Source: an uncultured Oscillospiraceae bacterium (GTDB taxonomy: Bacteria > Bacillota > Clostridia > Oscillospirales > Ruminococcaceae). Taken from it: 64,000 bases of DNA. The stretch lies in the NCBI GenBank assembly GCA_934481355.1, contig CAKSPH010000004.1:1-64000 (forward strand), in the 5' to 3' direction. A program made the position numbers and the translations under genes. Shown piece by piece: positions 42,135 to 51,259 of this stretch. The notes beneath the pieces are model-generated. The model ran no database searches. It was not told the DNA's origin and saw nothing but the letters and a program-made list of their open reading frames with translations. Each line of letters opens with the position of its first letter. The first letter of the stretch is position 1.

Positions 42135-43228
42135 GACTTTTTACCCTCCATCAGCTCAATAAACTCGTCGAACAGGTACGCGGTGTCCTTGGGACCGCCG
42201 CACGCCTCCGGGTGGAACTGCACCGTGAACGCTGGCGCGTTATGGTAGCGCACGCCCTCGCAGGTGCCGTCGTTTCCGTTAACATGGCTGACCTCGCCCG
42301 CCTCGGCGGGAACGCTGTCGCTTACGACCGCATAGCCGTGGTTCTGGGAGGTGATGAACGTTCTGTCAAGCGCGAGATCCTTTACCGGCTGATTACCGCC
42401 GCGGTGGCCGTACTTCAGCTTTTCGGTCTTTGCTCCGTTTGCAAGCGCCAGGAGCTGGTGTCCGAGGCATATTCCGAACGTGGGTATCTGCGCCGGGATA
42501 AGGTCGCGGAGGGTCTGGACAGCCTCCGTGTTGTCAGCAGGGTCGCCGGGGCCGTTGGAGAGCATTATTCCGTCAGGGGTCAGCGCCTTTATCTCGTCCG
42601 CCGTGGAGTTCCACGGCATTACGGTGACGTTGCAGCCGCGCTTTACCAGCTCCCTGCGGATATTGAACTTGTAGCCGTAATCCATCAGCACAACGTTGAA
42701 TCTCGGGTTCTCTGCGGGGTAGTATTCCTTTGCCTTTACGCTGACTTTCGGAACTACCTTTCCGACATTATACGCGCGTATCTGTGCAAGAACTGCTTCC
42801 CTGTCGAAATCTCCGTGGACTATCGCGCCGTTCATTACGCCGCTCTCGCGGATTATCTTTGTGAGGTGGCGGGTGTCGATATCGTAGATACCGATGATGT
42901 TGTACTTTTTCAGGTAGCTGTCAAGGTCGCCCTCGCAGCGGAAATTTGACGGATCCTCGCAGTGCTCTCTTACGATGTAGCCGCTGACAACGCTGCCGTT
43001 GGATTCCGGGTCAATGCTGTTCACGCCGTAGTTTCCTATCAGCGGGAATGTCTGGGTGACGATCTGACCGCAGTAGCTGGGGTCGGTGAGCGTCTCCTGA
43101 TAGCCCACCATCGCCGTGGTGAAGACTATCTCGCCGACAACGGAGCCGTCCGCGCCGAAGGCTCTGCCCTCGAACTCGGTGCCGTCGGCAAGGATAAGCG
43201 TCGCTTTCTTTTTGTTCTCGAAAATCAT
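42125..43228 (-). CDS. carA: Carbamoyl phosphate synthase, small subunit
   Basis: 367 aa from MIFENKKKATLILADGTEFEG, with GGAGGAG upstream; the longer in-frame form is rejected. The N-terminal CPSase_sm domain (VGEIVFTTAMVGYQETLTDPSY) is followed by a class I glutamine amidotransferase with the nucleophile Cys in GICLGHQLLALA and the His/Glu in QFHPEACGG. It supplies ammonia to CarB. A palindromic repeat separates it from pyrF, so its ribosome binding site lies downstream of that element. Confidence 0.97.
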   Translation of the reverse strand: MIFENKKKATLILADGTEFEGRAFGADGSVVGEIVFTTAMVGYQETLTDPSYCGQIVTQTFPLIGNYGVNSIDPESNGSVVSGYIVREHCEDPSNFRCEGDLDSYLKKYNIIGIYDIDTRHLTKIIRESGVMNGAIVHGDFDREAVLAQIRAYNVGKVVPKVSVKAKEYYPAENPRFNVVLMDYGYKFNIRRELVKRGCNVTVMPWNSTADEIKALTPDGIMLSNGPGDPADNTEAVQTLRDLIPAQIPTFGICLGHQLLALANGAKTEKLKYGHRGGNQPVKDLALDRTFITSQNHGYAVVSDSVPAEAGEVSHVNGNDGTCEGVRYHNAPAFTVQFHPEACGGPKDTAYLFDEFIELMEGKKSCR

Positions 43229-43270
43229 TTCTTCTCCTCCATGCAATAACATGAATTTTTTATCTAAAAA

Positions 43271-43410
43271 ATTCAATTCGGAATTCGGAATTCAGAATTC
43301 GGAATCAAATGAGCCGCTGTCGCGGCGGTTATCCGATTGTATCTGATTTAAAATCGTCCTGCGAAGCAGGACACCATAATTCCGAATTCCGAATTAAGAA
43401 TTCCGAATTA
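43271..43410. repeat. 140-bp inverted-repeat element inside the pyr operon
   Basis: Inverted low-complexity arms made of GGAATTCGGAATT words (43271-43306) and AATTCCGAATTCC words (43376-43410) enclose two hairpins: GCCGC/GCGGC (about 43313-43326) and GTCCTGCGAAGCAGGAC (43356-43372). The second hairpin and right arm recur at 114-170. No coding capacity. It lies between pyrF and carA. Confidence 0.7.
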
Positions 43411-43416
43411 TTTATA

Positions 43417-44352
43417 TTACTTATTCAGTGTGATTTTCCCCACTGCGCCCATGATGTCGTCTCTCATGCGGACAGCCTCGCGGCGCGCCGCCTCTGCGTA
43501 GTCGTGCTCGTCGCACTTTTCCTTCTGGTAAGCGCACATGATCCCTCTGGAGCTGTTGACGATACCACCGAGGCCGTTCTTGTCGAATGCTCCCGCGATA
43601 TCCTTTGCACCCGCGCCCTGGGCGCCGTAGCCCGGGATAAGGAAGAACGTGGTCGGCAGAACGTCGCGGAGATATCTGAGCTGCTCGGGGTATGTAGCGC
43701 CGACTACCGCGCCCACTCCGGAATAGCCGTATACGCCCGGGAGCTCCTCGCCCCACTTCTCGCACATATGGCCCATGGTCTCGTAGATGGTCATGCCGTC
43801 TATCTTTCTGTCCTGAAGCTCGCCGGAGCTGGGGTTAGATGTCTTTACCAGCACGAAAATGCCCTTGTCGTTCTCGCGGCAGGTGGCGATGAGCGGCTTT
43901 ATGCCGTCGCTTCCAAGGTAGCCGTTTACCGTCAGCGCGTCCCCGAGGAACGGCTCGTAGGTCTGGCTGCCTACCTGTACCTTGCCGAGATGCGCCGCCG
44001 CATAGGCTTCCATCGTTGTGCCGATGTCGTTGCGCTTGCCGTCTGTAATGACGTACATTCCCTTGCTGCGCGCGTACTCCTGGGTCTTGTACAGGGTCTT
44101 TACGCCGGCAGGGCCGTACATCTCATAATAAGCCGCCTGCGGCTTTACGGCGGGAACTATATCATACAGTGCGTCGATGAGTCCCTTGTTGAATTCCAGC
44201 AGAGCCTTCGCCGCGCCCTTGAGGGTCTCTCCGTACTTCTCGAAGCACTTCTCCTTAATATACTCCGGAACGTATGCGAGCTTGGGGTCAAGTCCCGCAA
44301 CGGTGGGGTTCTGGGTCTGTTCGATCTTCTCGATAAGTCTGTCCAGTGACAT
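43417..44352 (-). CDS. pyrF: Orotidine 5'-phosphate decarboxylase, long type
   Basis: 311 aa from MSLDRLIEKIEQTQNPTVAGLDP, with AAAGGAA upstream. The active-site signature is ITDGKRNDIG (Lys/Asp/Lys-Asp tetrad area), followed by ALTVNGYLGSDGIKPLI and the phosphate-binding PGYGAQGA. The length and these motifs fit the ~300-aa PyrF type 2 subfamily. It decarboxylates OMP to UMP. It starts 25 nt after pyrC. Confidence 0.95.
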   Translation of the reverse strand: MSLDRLIEKIEQTQNPTVAGLDPKLAYVPEYIKEKCFEKYGETLKGAAKALLEFNKGLIDALYDIVPAVKPQAAYYEMYGPAGVKTLYKTQEYARSKGMYVITDGKRNDIGTTMEAYAAAHLGKVQVGSQTYEPFLGDALTVNGYLGSDGIKPLIATCRENDKGIFVLVKTSNPSSGELQDRKIDGMTIYETMGHMCEKWGEELPGVYGYSGVGAVVGATYPEQLRYLRDVLPTTFFLIPGYGAQGAGAKDIAGAFDKNGLGGIVNSSRGIMCAYQKEKCDEHDYAEAARREAVRMRDDIMGAVGKITLNK

Positions 44353-44377
44353 TTTGTTCTTCCTTTCTGTACCGGCG

Positions 44378-45655
44378 TCAGTCAACGCCGTCTGTGTAAA
44401 CTATCTTTCCGCCAAGTATCGTGTATTTTACCCTGCCTTTCAGGGTCATTCCCTTGAAGCAGGTATTTTTCGATTTTGAATGGAGCTTCGCCGGGTCAAC
44501 CACCCACTCCTCGTCGGGGTCGAAAATGCAGATATCCGCGACATCTCCGGGCTTCAGCGAGCCGCCGGGGATAGACAGTATCTTTCGCGGATTCACGCAC
44601 ATCAGCGTTACTATCCTCTGGAGGGATATCTTCCCGGTGTGGTAGAGCGCAGTCAGCGTTGCCGCAAGGGAGGTCTCCAGCCCGACTACGCCGTTCGGAG
44701 CCTTTTCGAAATCCGCCTTTTCCTCCGGCGCATGGGGAGCGTGGTCGGTGATTATGCAGTCGATGGTGCCGTCGATGACGCCCTCGGTTATCGCCTGAAC
44801 GTCAGCCGCAGTACGCAGCGGCGGATTCATGCGGTAGTCCGCGTCGCGGCTTCTCAGAAGTTCGTCCGTCAGCATGAAATAATGCGGAGCCGTCTCGCAG
44901 GTGACCATCGTGCCGTAGCGCGCCGCAATGCGGATATTCTGCATACTCTGCGCGGTGGAAACGTGCGCGATGTGGATAGGCACCTCAAGGTCTGCCGCAA
45001 GCGTAATTTCGCGCTGGGTGATTATATCCTCGCTGAGGCGGTGTATCCCCTTTACGCCCAGCTCCCTGGATACCTCTCCGGCGTTCATTATGCCGCCGTT
45101 TACTATGTCGAGGTCCTCGCAGTGGGAGATGACTTTCATTCCCGCGTAGTGAGCCTTTACCATTGCCTCCGCCATTATTCTGGCGTTCTTTACGGGTCTG
45201 CCGTCGTCGGAGACCGCAACGCAGCCCGCGTCGTGAAGCTCCTTGAAGTCGCAGAGCTCAACGCCCTCAAGCCCCTTGGTTATGCTTCCGACAGGGTAAA
45301 CGCGGGTCTTGGCGTTTTTCGCCTTTTCGATGATGTAGCGGACGGTCTCCGCGCTGTCCACCGTCGGAATGGTGTTCGGCATACACGCAACTGCGGTAAC
45401 TCCGCCGGCTGCCGCCGCGTTTCCTCCGGTGATGATATCCTCCTTGTGGGTCTGTCCGGGGTCGCGGAAATGAACGTGCATATCGCATATTCCCGGTATC
45501 ACCGTAAGCCCGGTGCAGTCCACCGTCTGTGCCTCCGGCGCGGAGATATCCTCCCCCAGCTCCCGTATCTCTCCGTCGTGGATAAGTATGTCAGCCTTTC
45601 CCTCGAATCCGCTGGCGCTGTCCACAACATAGCCGTTTTTCAGTAAAAGATCCAT
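44378..45655 (-). CDS. pyrC: Dihydroorotase, class I
   Basis: 425 aa. The metal-binding start DMHVHFRDPGQTHKEDI, ACMPNTIPTVDS, the metal His in VISHCED and IHIAHVST, and the catalytic Asp in IITDHAPHA are all intact. It cyclises carbamoyl aspartate to dihydroorotate. GGAGGG precedes the ATG. It is second in the operon after pyrR. pyrB and pyrE are not in the window. Confidence 0.96.
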   Translation of the reverse strand: MDLLLKNGYVVDSASGFEGKADILIHDGEIRELGEDISAPEAQTVDCTGLTVIPGICDMHVHFRDPGQTHKEDIITGGNAAAAGGVTAVACMPNTIPTVDSAETVRYIIEKAKNAKTRVYPVGSITKGLEGVELCDFKELHDAGCVAVSDDGRPVKNARIMAEAMVKAHYAGMKVISHCEDLDIVNGGIMNAGEVSRELGVKGIHRLSEDIITQREITLAADLEVPIHIAHVSTAQSMQNIRIAARYGTMVTCETAPHYFMLTDELLRSRDADYRMNPPLRTAADVQAITEGVIDGTIDCIITDHAPHAPEEKADFEKAPNGVVGLETSLAATLTALYHTGKISLQRIVTLMCVNPRKILSIPGGSLKPGDVADICIFDPDEEWVVDPAKLHSKSKNTCFKGMTLKGRVKYTILGGKIVYTDGVD

Positions 45656-45705
45656 TCTGCCCTCCTGTCAGCATATATAAGCCATTCCCGGCATTTCGTA
45701 CTTTA

Positions 45706-46263
45706 TTACTCCCCGGGACATCGGGTGTAGATAACGACCTTATCGCAGCCGTCAAGCTCCTTCACGAGCACCTTGACCGTTTCCTCGTGAGAGGTCGGGA
45801 GGTTCTTTCCGATGTAATCCGCCCTTATCGGCAGCTCCCGGTGACCACGGTCCACCAGCGCCGCGAGCTGAATCAGCATGGGGCGTCCCCGGGACATTAT
45901 CCCGTCTATTGCGGCTCTTGCGGTGCGCCCGGTGAAGATAACGTCGTCCACGATTATCACGCGCTTATCCGTGATGTCGAACGGTATCTCGCTGTTGTCC
46001 CCGGAGCTTCCGCGGGGCTTGTCGTCCCGGAAGGGCGTGATATCCAGAAGTCCTACCGGGATCTCCCTGCCCTCCAGTTCCGAAAGCTTCGCCGCTATGC
46101 GTTTTGCCAGCACCGCCCCGCGCGAAAAAAGCCCGATAAGACAAAGACCGTCAGTGCCCTTGTTCCGTTCGATTATCTCGAATGAAATACGGGTGACCGC
46201 CCTTGCTATCGAGCTTTCGTCCATTATTTCAGCCTTCAGCGTAAGACCCTTGACGGTACACAT
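45706..46263 (-). CDS. pyrR: Pyrimidine operon attenuator PyrR
   Basis: 185 aa from MCTVKGLTLKAEIMDESSIARAVTRIS. The upstream in-frame codons lie within the leader terminator. The PRPP-binding loop RVIIVDDVIFTGRTARAAIDG is intact. LLDITPFRDD and the NLPTSHEE segment match PyrR of Firmicutes, which binds UMP/UTP and the pyr leader RNA, promotes termination, and has uracil phosphoribosyltransferase activity in some species. It is the first gene of the pyr operon. Confidence 0.95.
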   Translation of the reverse strand: MCTVKGLTLKAEIMDESSIARAVTRISFEIIERNKGTDGLCLIGLFSRGAVLAKRIAAKLSELEGREIPVGLLDITPFRDDKPRGSSGDNSEIPFDITDKRVIIVDDVIFTGRTARAAIDGIMSRGRPMLIQLAALVDRGHRELPIRADYIGKNLPTSHEETVKVLVKELDGCDKVVIYTRCPGE

Positions 46264-46288
46264 CTCAATCACGCCCTTTCCGCAGAAA

Positions 46289-46365
46289 CAAAAAACCTGC
46301 CGCAGATACGGCAGGTGTAATGAAATCTGTGTACAACAAGCGCTGCCGCACAAAGGCGCAGCACT
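46289..46365 (-). promoter_or_regulatory. Terminator/antiterminator attenuator of the pyr operon
   Basis: Minus-strand order: an upstream hairpin around GCTGC...GCAGC (46362-46340), then a terminator ACCTGCCG/CGGCAGGT plus TTTTTT (46316-46290) just before pyrR. CGGCAG in the upstream hairpin can instead pair with CTGCCG of the terminator (46314-46309). This is the three-way switch expected of PyrR attenuation. The canonical Bacillus PyrR-binding loop sequence was not found. Confidence 0.7.
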
Positions 46366-46442
46366 CCCGTTAAGAAAATCACAACCTTGCCGGCATCACG
46401 GTGCCGCCTTAAAAGCCACTGATTTCTGCTGTTATTATAGTT

Positions 46443-46471
46443 ATTATATACTATTCCCGCCGGTTTGTCAA
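46443..46471 (-). promoter_or_regulatory. Perfect consensus promoter of the pyr operon
   Basis: Minus strand TTGACA (46471-46466), 17-bp spacer, TATAAT (46448-46443). Leader of about 173 nt. Confidence 0.9.
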
Positions 46472-46515
46472 TAGATTTTTCTGACTGCGCGAGTAAATTT
46501 GTTTCACCGCTGATA

Positions 46516-46544
46516 TTGAAATATTGTGCAAAATGTGATATACT
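46516..46544 (+). promoter_or_regulatory. Promoter of the hydrolase-sirtuin unit
   Basis: TTGAAA (46516-46521), 17-bp spacer, TATACT (46539-46544). Confidence 0.75.
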
Positions 46545-46576
46545 GTGAATCAAGAGCTATATCAAGGAGCAAATCA

Positions 46577-47197
46577 ATGGAAATGATTCTCATACACGGT
46601 CTGGGACAGACCGCCGATTCATGGAACGAAAGCATAAATATGCTTTCCGCTGAAACCGATACACTCTGCCCCCGGCTTTCCGATTTTTACGGCAAAGGCG
46701 GCTACGATGAGATGTACCGGGGATTCAGCGAATATCTTGACAATATCAGCCAGCCGCTATATCTCTGCGGGCTGTCGCTTGGGGCTGTGCTCGCGCTGAA
46801 CTACGCGCTTGATCATCCGAAGCGCGTCCGCGGGCTCGCTCTGGCGGCTCCGCAGTTCCGTATGCCAAAAACGCTGCTTCGCTTTCAGAATGCGGTTTTC
46901 CGGCTCATGCCACAAAAAGCCTTTAACGGCTCCGGGCTGACAAAGCAGCAGATGATATCCCTTACCGCGGACATGGCGCGTCTTGACTTCACACCGGAAC
47001 TCGGCAGGATAGATTGCCCTGTTTCTATTGCCTGCGGAGAGCATGACAGAGCCAACGTCAATGCCGCAAGGGAACTGGCGGCGCTCCTCCCGCGGTCGCG
47101 CCTGTCGGTCATCAGCGGAGCCGGTCATGAGATAAACACCGAGTCTCCGGCAGAAATGGCGCGTTTCATAACAGAGGCTTTCAATATCAGGAGGTAA
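46577..47197 (+). CDS. Small alpha/beta hydrolase
   Basis: 206 aa from MEMILIHGLGQTADSW, with AAGGAG 7 nt upstream. The oxyanion HGLGQ is near the N-terminus. The nucleophile Ser is in LCGLSLGAVLAL (about residue 71), the Asp in CGEHDRAN and the catalytic His in ISGAGHEIN. The cap is small. Substrate unknown; an esterase or peptidase of the BioH-like group is likely. The sirtuin gene follows after 4 nt. Confidence 0.85.
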   Translation: MEMILIHGLGQTADSWNESINMLSAETDTLCPRLSDFYGKGGYDEMYRGFSEYLDNISQPLYLCGLSLGAVLALNYALDHPKRVRGLALAAPQFRMPKTLLRFQNAVFRLMPQKAFNGSGLTKQQMISLTADMARLDFTPELGRIDCPVSIACGEHDRANVNAARELAALLPRSRLSVISGAGHEINTESPAEMARFITEAFNIRR

Positions 47198-47201
47198 TCT
47201 C

Positions 47202-47909
47202 ATGGATTTACAGTCAGTTATCGACGAGGGCAGAAGAATAGTATTTTTCGGCGGAGCGGGAGTTTCCACCGAAAGCGGTATCCCGGATTTCCGCAGCGCG
47301 GACGGTCTGTACAATCAGAAGTACAAGTTCCCGCCGGAGCGGATAATCTCGCACAGCTTTTTCATGAGCCAGCCGGAGGAATTCTACCGCTTTTACCGCG
47401 ACCGAATGATATTCCCGGAGGCAAAGCCCAACGCCGCCCACTTAAAGCTCGCGGAGCTGGAGCGCGCCGGAAAGCTCTCCGCCGTGATAACGCAGAACAT
47501 AGACGGACTTCACACCGCAGCGGGAAGCAGGAACGTCATAGAGCTGCACGGCTCGGTGCACCGCAATCACTGCATGAAGTGCGGGAGAGCCTACGGGCTG
47601 GACTTCATCGCAGACGGCGAGGGTATCCCCCGGTGCGAGTGCGGCGGCATAGTAAAGCCGGACGTGGTGCTCTATGAGGAAGGGCTAAACGAGAACGATA
47701 TAAACCGCGCCATCAACGCCATCGCCGAAGCGGACGTGCTGATAATCGGAGGAACATCTCTGGTGGTTCAGCCGGCGGCGGGACTTATCCGGTTCTTTGG
47801 CGGCAGGCGGCTGGTGGTAATCAACAAGACGCCGACCTCCGCAGACGATGAAGCGGACATCGTGATAAAGGGCAGTATCGGAGAAACTCTTTCGCAGATA
47901 AACGTGTGA
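47202..47909 (+). CDS. cobB: NAD-dependent protein deacylase, sirtuin
   Basis: 235 aa. The NAD-binding GAGVSTESGIPDFRS (19-32), TQNIDGLH (97-104) and the catalytic H116 in IELHGSVH are present. A structural zinc site is formed by C124, C127, C145 and C147. It removes acyl groups from lysines in the cytoplasm. GGAGG lies upstream. It is co-transcribed with the alpha/beta hydrolase. The gene symbol is by family. Confidence 0.93.
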   Translation: MDLQSVIDEGRRIVFFGGAGVSTESGIPDFRSADGLYNQKYKFPPERIISHSFFMSQPEEFYRFYRDRMIFPEAKPNAAHLKLAELERAGKLSAVITQNIDGLHTAAGSRNVIELHGSVHRNHCMKCGRAYGLDFIADGEGIPRCECGGIVKPDVVLYEEGLNENDINRAINAIAEADVLIIGGTSLVVQPAAGLIRFFGGRRLVVINKTPTSADDEADIVIKGSIGETLSQINV

Positions 47910-47916
47910 TATAAAC

Positions 47917-47950
47917 TCATGAGCCCCGGGGCATAACCCGGGGCTCATGA
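47917..47950. terminator. Perfect 14-bp hairpin between convergent genes
   Basis: TCATGAGCCCCGGG, loop GCATAA, CCCGGGGCTCATGA. No clear U-tract follows on the plus strand. It lies between the sirtuin and clostripain stop codons and may act on both. Confidence 0.6.
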
Positions 47951-47976
47951 TCATTCTATGAGAAGAAAAAAACCTG

Positions 47977-50139
47977 TCAGCCGTTAAGCTCGCTGGAATC
48001 GAACCACACTTCTCCTTCGTCGTCAATGGTGAACGTTACGCTGGGAGTGTAGTAGTAGTTTCCGTACACGTCGTACAGCGTCATGGAATAGCTGTAATCG
48101 GAAGAGGGAAGCGCGTCATAGGTTATATCGATATCGCCGCTGACCGTGTATTCATCGCCATAAATGAACTGGCTCATATCGTCTGCGAAAACGAAGTATG
48201 CAGGCTGGATAACGTCGCCGTCCTTGAGCTTCACAGTTTCCCTGGAAGCCACGCCGGTCTCAGGGTCGATACCAGACCATGCGCCCATGACGTTCCATGT
48301 TCCGGCGTTGAAATCGAACTCCATGCGGAGGTTGGTCTGCTTGCCGTTAAGCATGACGGGCGCCGTATAAACGCCTATGGAGCTTCCCTTGCTTACGGTG
48401 TTTATGGCAAGCGGCTGACCTCCGATGGCAGGCCACGTTCCGTCAAAGTCGTCATAAATCGCCATGGAATCATAATCCGTGAGCACCTCGTCGTCCTCGC
48501 CGAGGTAAATTGTAGCTCCGTCAAGCACTGCGAAAATGGTGCAGGTAGCGTAATTGAACGTGTTCATATCCGCGAGCTGAACCGTATATGTTCCCTCGTC
48601 ATCGAAATAGATGTTCTCCACGCTGATGGTGCTGCTGTCGTCCACATAGCTGATGCCGTCGTTTGCACCGACATTCTCGTCAGGAGTGTAGTCGTTGTCC
48701 CACACATCGCCGGAATCTGCAAAAAGCCCGCTGTTGTCGTAGTTGCTGACATCGTTTCCGGTGGTTCCATAAGCCGCCGCGTCAACGAATGCGAGATAAT
48801 AGGTGCTGGTGCAGATATCCGAAAAGAGCGAAAGCTCCTCAGTGCCCATGACGCACAGCGGATAATACAGGGAGAGCCCGCCCGCGCCCTCGTGCATGGG
48901 ACCGTTCACGCTGTGTATAACCGCGTTATCCAGTTTTTTAAGCGTTTCGGCGGCACTCGGGGCGTAAGGCTTTATCATATTGAGCATTCCCGCAAGATCC
49001 ACCATGTTGGTGTATCCCTCGTTCCTGTTGTTGCCGCCGAAATTATCCGCGTTGTATACCGCCCTCGCGATGTCGCCCATGTTTTCGTATTCGTACATCT
49101 CCTGAGCTGTCTGGTTGAACGAAACAAGCAGGTCGTCAAGCTTCGAGAGGTCTGTTATGGCAAAGGTGGTGCCGTCCGGGTCGCCGTTGTCTATGCAGTG
49201 CTGATAGTAGCTCTGGCACTGCATTTCTCCGAGCTGTGCGCCGTCCGCTTCAGGGTTCTCCGAAAGGAACTCCATGATGTCGGCGTAGTTCCAGCCGCCG
49301 CCCGGCTCCGTTTCCTCGGAGGCGAACATATACCGCGCGTAGGGAGCGATGATGTTCGCGGTCTCAAGGGTGCTCATAAGGCACGCGTCAAAGCCGATGA
49401 ACTCGAACTTATCCGTCATCTGGTCGTAAACGGAGTTCAGCGCGCCGTCTATCTCGCGCAGGGAAAGGCTGTCCATATCATTCAGCTCATCGAAGCACAC
49501 TCCGTTTATGCTTCCGCTGCCGTGGTTCCAGAATACAAGACCCATGCGCTCCGCCGGGTAATTCTCAACGCCCCACGAAACGAAATCCGCCAGGGTGTCC
49601 GGATCGCCCATGCTGCAAAGCTCAAACTCATCGACGAGCTCCAGCTCGCCGTTGTTCGTAACATATCTCTGGGAAACGCCGTTCGATATGCCGTAGTACT
49701 CGTTCCACTCGTTGGTGCCGCCGGTCTGGTAGACTATGCGCACATCATCGCTGTAAGCGTTGGAGAGAGCCTCCTCAATGTCCAGCGAAGCCGCGGAGCA
49801 GTCGCTCTCAAGGTCGGTTCCGCAGAGGTACACAAGTATCGTCCAGCCGCTGTCGCCCATGGGCTTTGAATCCTCGCGGGTACGGCGGTTTATGCCGATC
49901 TTGCCGTTTTCCATGGAGAGCTGGGTCGCACCGTCTGTGAAACGGCGTCCCTCGTTGTCGTATTGCTGTTCGGTATACCCGCTTTCCGCACCGTTGTTCA
50001 TCGAATCTTCGGTGTATGATTCCGGGGCGTCTGTTCCGGCTTCCCCAGTGCCCCAGTTTTCATCGCTGTCAGAACACCCTGCAAGTGCAAGAAGCATTGC
50101 TCCCGCCGTCATCGCGGCGGTAATCTTTCTGAATCTCAT
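47977..50139 (-). CDS. Clostripain-family (C11) cysteine peptidase lipoprotein
   Basis: 720 aa. The signal peptide ends in the lipobox LAGC (Cys-22) and an acidic linker follows. The C11 core begins GWTILVYLCGTDLES. The catalytic H206 is in VFWNHGSGS and the C253 in IGFDACLMSTLE. Large C-terminal beta-rich regions (about 430-720) have no recognised domain. C11 enzymes usually cut after Arg or Lys. It would be displayed on the outer face of the membrane. Monocistronic with its own promoter. Confidence 0.88.
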   Translation of the reverse strand: MRFRKITAAMTAGAMLLALAGCSDSDENWGTGEAGTDAPESYTEDSMNNGAESGYTEQQYDNEGRRFTDGATQLSMENGKIGINRRTREDSKPMGDSGWTILVYLCGTDLESDCSAASLDIEEALSNAYSDDVRIVYQTGGTNEWNEYYGISNGVSQRYVTNNGELELVDEFELCSMGDPDTLADFVSWGVENYPAERMGLVFWNHGSGSINGVCFDELNDMDSLSLREIDGALNSVYDQMTDKFEFIGFDACLMSTLETANIIAPYARYMFASEETEPGGGWNYADIMEFLSENPEADGAQLGEMQCQSYYQHCIDNGDPDGTTFAITDLSKLDDLLVSFNQTAQEMYEYENMGDIARAVYNADNFGGNNRNEGYTNMVDLAGMLNMIKPYAPSAAETLKKLDNAVIHSVNGPMHEGAGGLSLYYPLCVMGTEELSLFSDICTSTYYLAFVDAAAYGTTGNDVSNYDNSGLFADSGDVWDNDYTPDENVGANDGISYVDDSSTISVENIYFDDEGTYTVQLADMNTFNYATCTIFAVLDGATIYLGEDDEVLTDYDSMAIYDDFDGTWPAIGGQPLAINTVSKGSSIGVYTAPVMLNGKQTNLRMEFDFNAGTWNVMGAWSGIDPETGVASRETVKLKDGDVIQPAYFVFADDMSQFIYGDEYTVSGDIDITYDALPSSDYSYSMTLYDVYGNYYYTPSVTFTIDDEGEVWFDSSELNG

Positions 50140-50191
50140 ATAATTACTCCTTATAAAATATAATGCGGCGGCTCACGCTGCGCATATACTG

Positions 50192-50220
50192 ATTCTAACA
50201 TTTTAATTGATTTTTGTCAA
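50192..50220 (-). promoter_or_regulatory. Promoter of the clostripain-like gene
   Basis: Minus strand TTGACA (50220-50215), 17-bp spacer, TAGAAT (50197-50192). Confidence 0.8.
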
Positions 50221-50418
50221 CAATTTCTTATGGTCATGCCATAAAAAGACACATTCCTTAAATGAATTGTGGCGTAAGTCATAGCCGCAATGAAATAAAC
50301 TGAACTTATCTCTTGTCAAGAAATTTGTAATTATGCACAAATATCCCGAACTAAAATTACAGGTATTTCACAAAATTTTGAAATATATAAAAAAAAGCTT
50401 TCAATTAGCGTGCTTTTG

Positions 50419-50427
50419 TGGTAGAAT
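50419..50427 (+). promoter_or_regulatory. Extended -10 promoter candidate for minD
   Basis: TGGTAGAAT (extended -10) with only a weak -35 (TTTCAA, 50399-50404) 17 bp upstream. The rest of the 370-bp gap 50140-50509 is AT-rich with one small hairpin, CTGCATA/TATGCAG (about 50458-50483), in the leader. Confidence 0.5.
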
Positions 50428-50509
50428 AGGATAGGAAAGTTATCAGTAGTATTCTGGCTGCATACAATCAGTACTATATGCAGAATTTATAGATCGAGAG
50501 GGGAATAAT

Positions 50510-51247
50510 ATGTCACAGATCATTGCGGTTACAGCAGGAAAAGGCGGAACCGGAAAGTCCACCACATCTGCAAATGTTGCAACGGCGCTTGCTGCGCTCG
50601 GAAAGAAAACGCTTGTGGTCGAGCTGGACTTCGGTCTGAGATGCCTCGACATCATGCTTGGAATAAAGGATAAAGTCAAGCACGATATCGGCGAATACCT
50701 CGAAGGGAAAATAGATATTCTCACAGCAACGACAAAGGTAGACCGTGTGGACAATCTGTATCTTGTCTGTGCGACAAGAAACCCGTTCATCGACATCAAC
50801 CCCGAAAAAATCATGGAAGTATGCGAGGAAATGCGCAAGCACTTCGATTACATAATCATGGACACCGCCGGCATCGGCAGTTCCGTGTTCAGCGTGATCA
50901 AGGCTGCGGAGCTTATCCTGATGGTAACAACGCCGGATACCGTATGCGTACGCGACGGCGCTATACTGTCTGACTTCCTTTATGTGAAGAACTGCACCAA
51001 CCAGCGCCTTGTTATAAATAAGGTCAGCGACCGCTTCAAGGAAGAGGATATCCTGTACGACCTCGACGAGGTTATGGACAGCGTTGGTATCCCGCTAATC
51101 GGCGTAGTGCCTGAGGACTCAAACATCAAGATATGCGGCGCAAAGGGGCTGCCACTCCCGCCTAACTGCGGTGGCGCAAAGGCTTACGCTGCCATCGCAA
51201 GACGTATACTCGGCGAAGATGTTCCGCTCACGGTAAACATAAATTAA
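50510..51247 (+). CDS. MinD-like P-loop ATPase
   Basis: 245 aa. The deviant Walker A is KGGTGKST (11-18), the MinD/ParA switch is ELDFGLRCLDIMLG and Walker B is IIMDTAGIG. The body matches MinD. The C-terminus ends RRILGEDVPLTVNIN and lacks the Lys-rich amphipathic membrane-targeting helix of true MinD. minC and minE are absent beside it. mgsA follows, an order seen at the end of the mre/min/rodA cluster in Clostridia. Role in division-site placement is plausible but not assured. Confidence 0.8.
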   Translation: MSQIIAVTAGKGGTGKSTTSANVATALAALGKKTLVVELDFGLRCLDIMLGIKDKVKHDIGEYLEGKIDILTATTKVDRVDNLYLVCATRNPFIDINPEKIMEVCEEMRKHFDYIIMDTAGIGSSVFSVIKAAELILMVTTPDTVCVRDGAILSDFLYVKNCTNQRLVINKVSDRFKEEDILYDLDEVMDSVGIPLIGVVPEDSNIKICGAKGLPLPPNCGGAKAYAAIARRILGEDVPLTVNIN

Positions 51248-51259
51248 GGAGGAAGCAGT

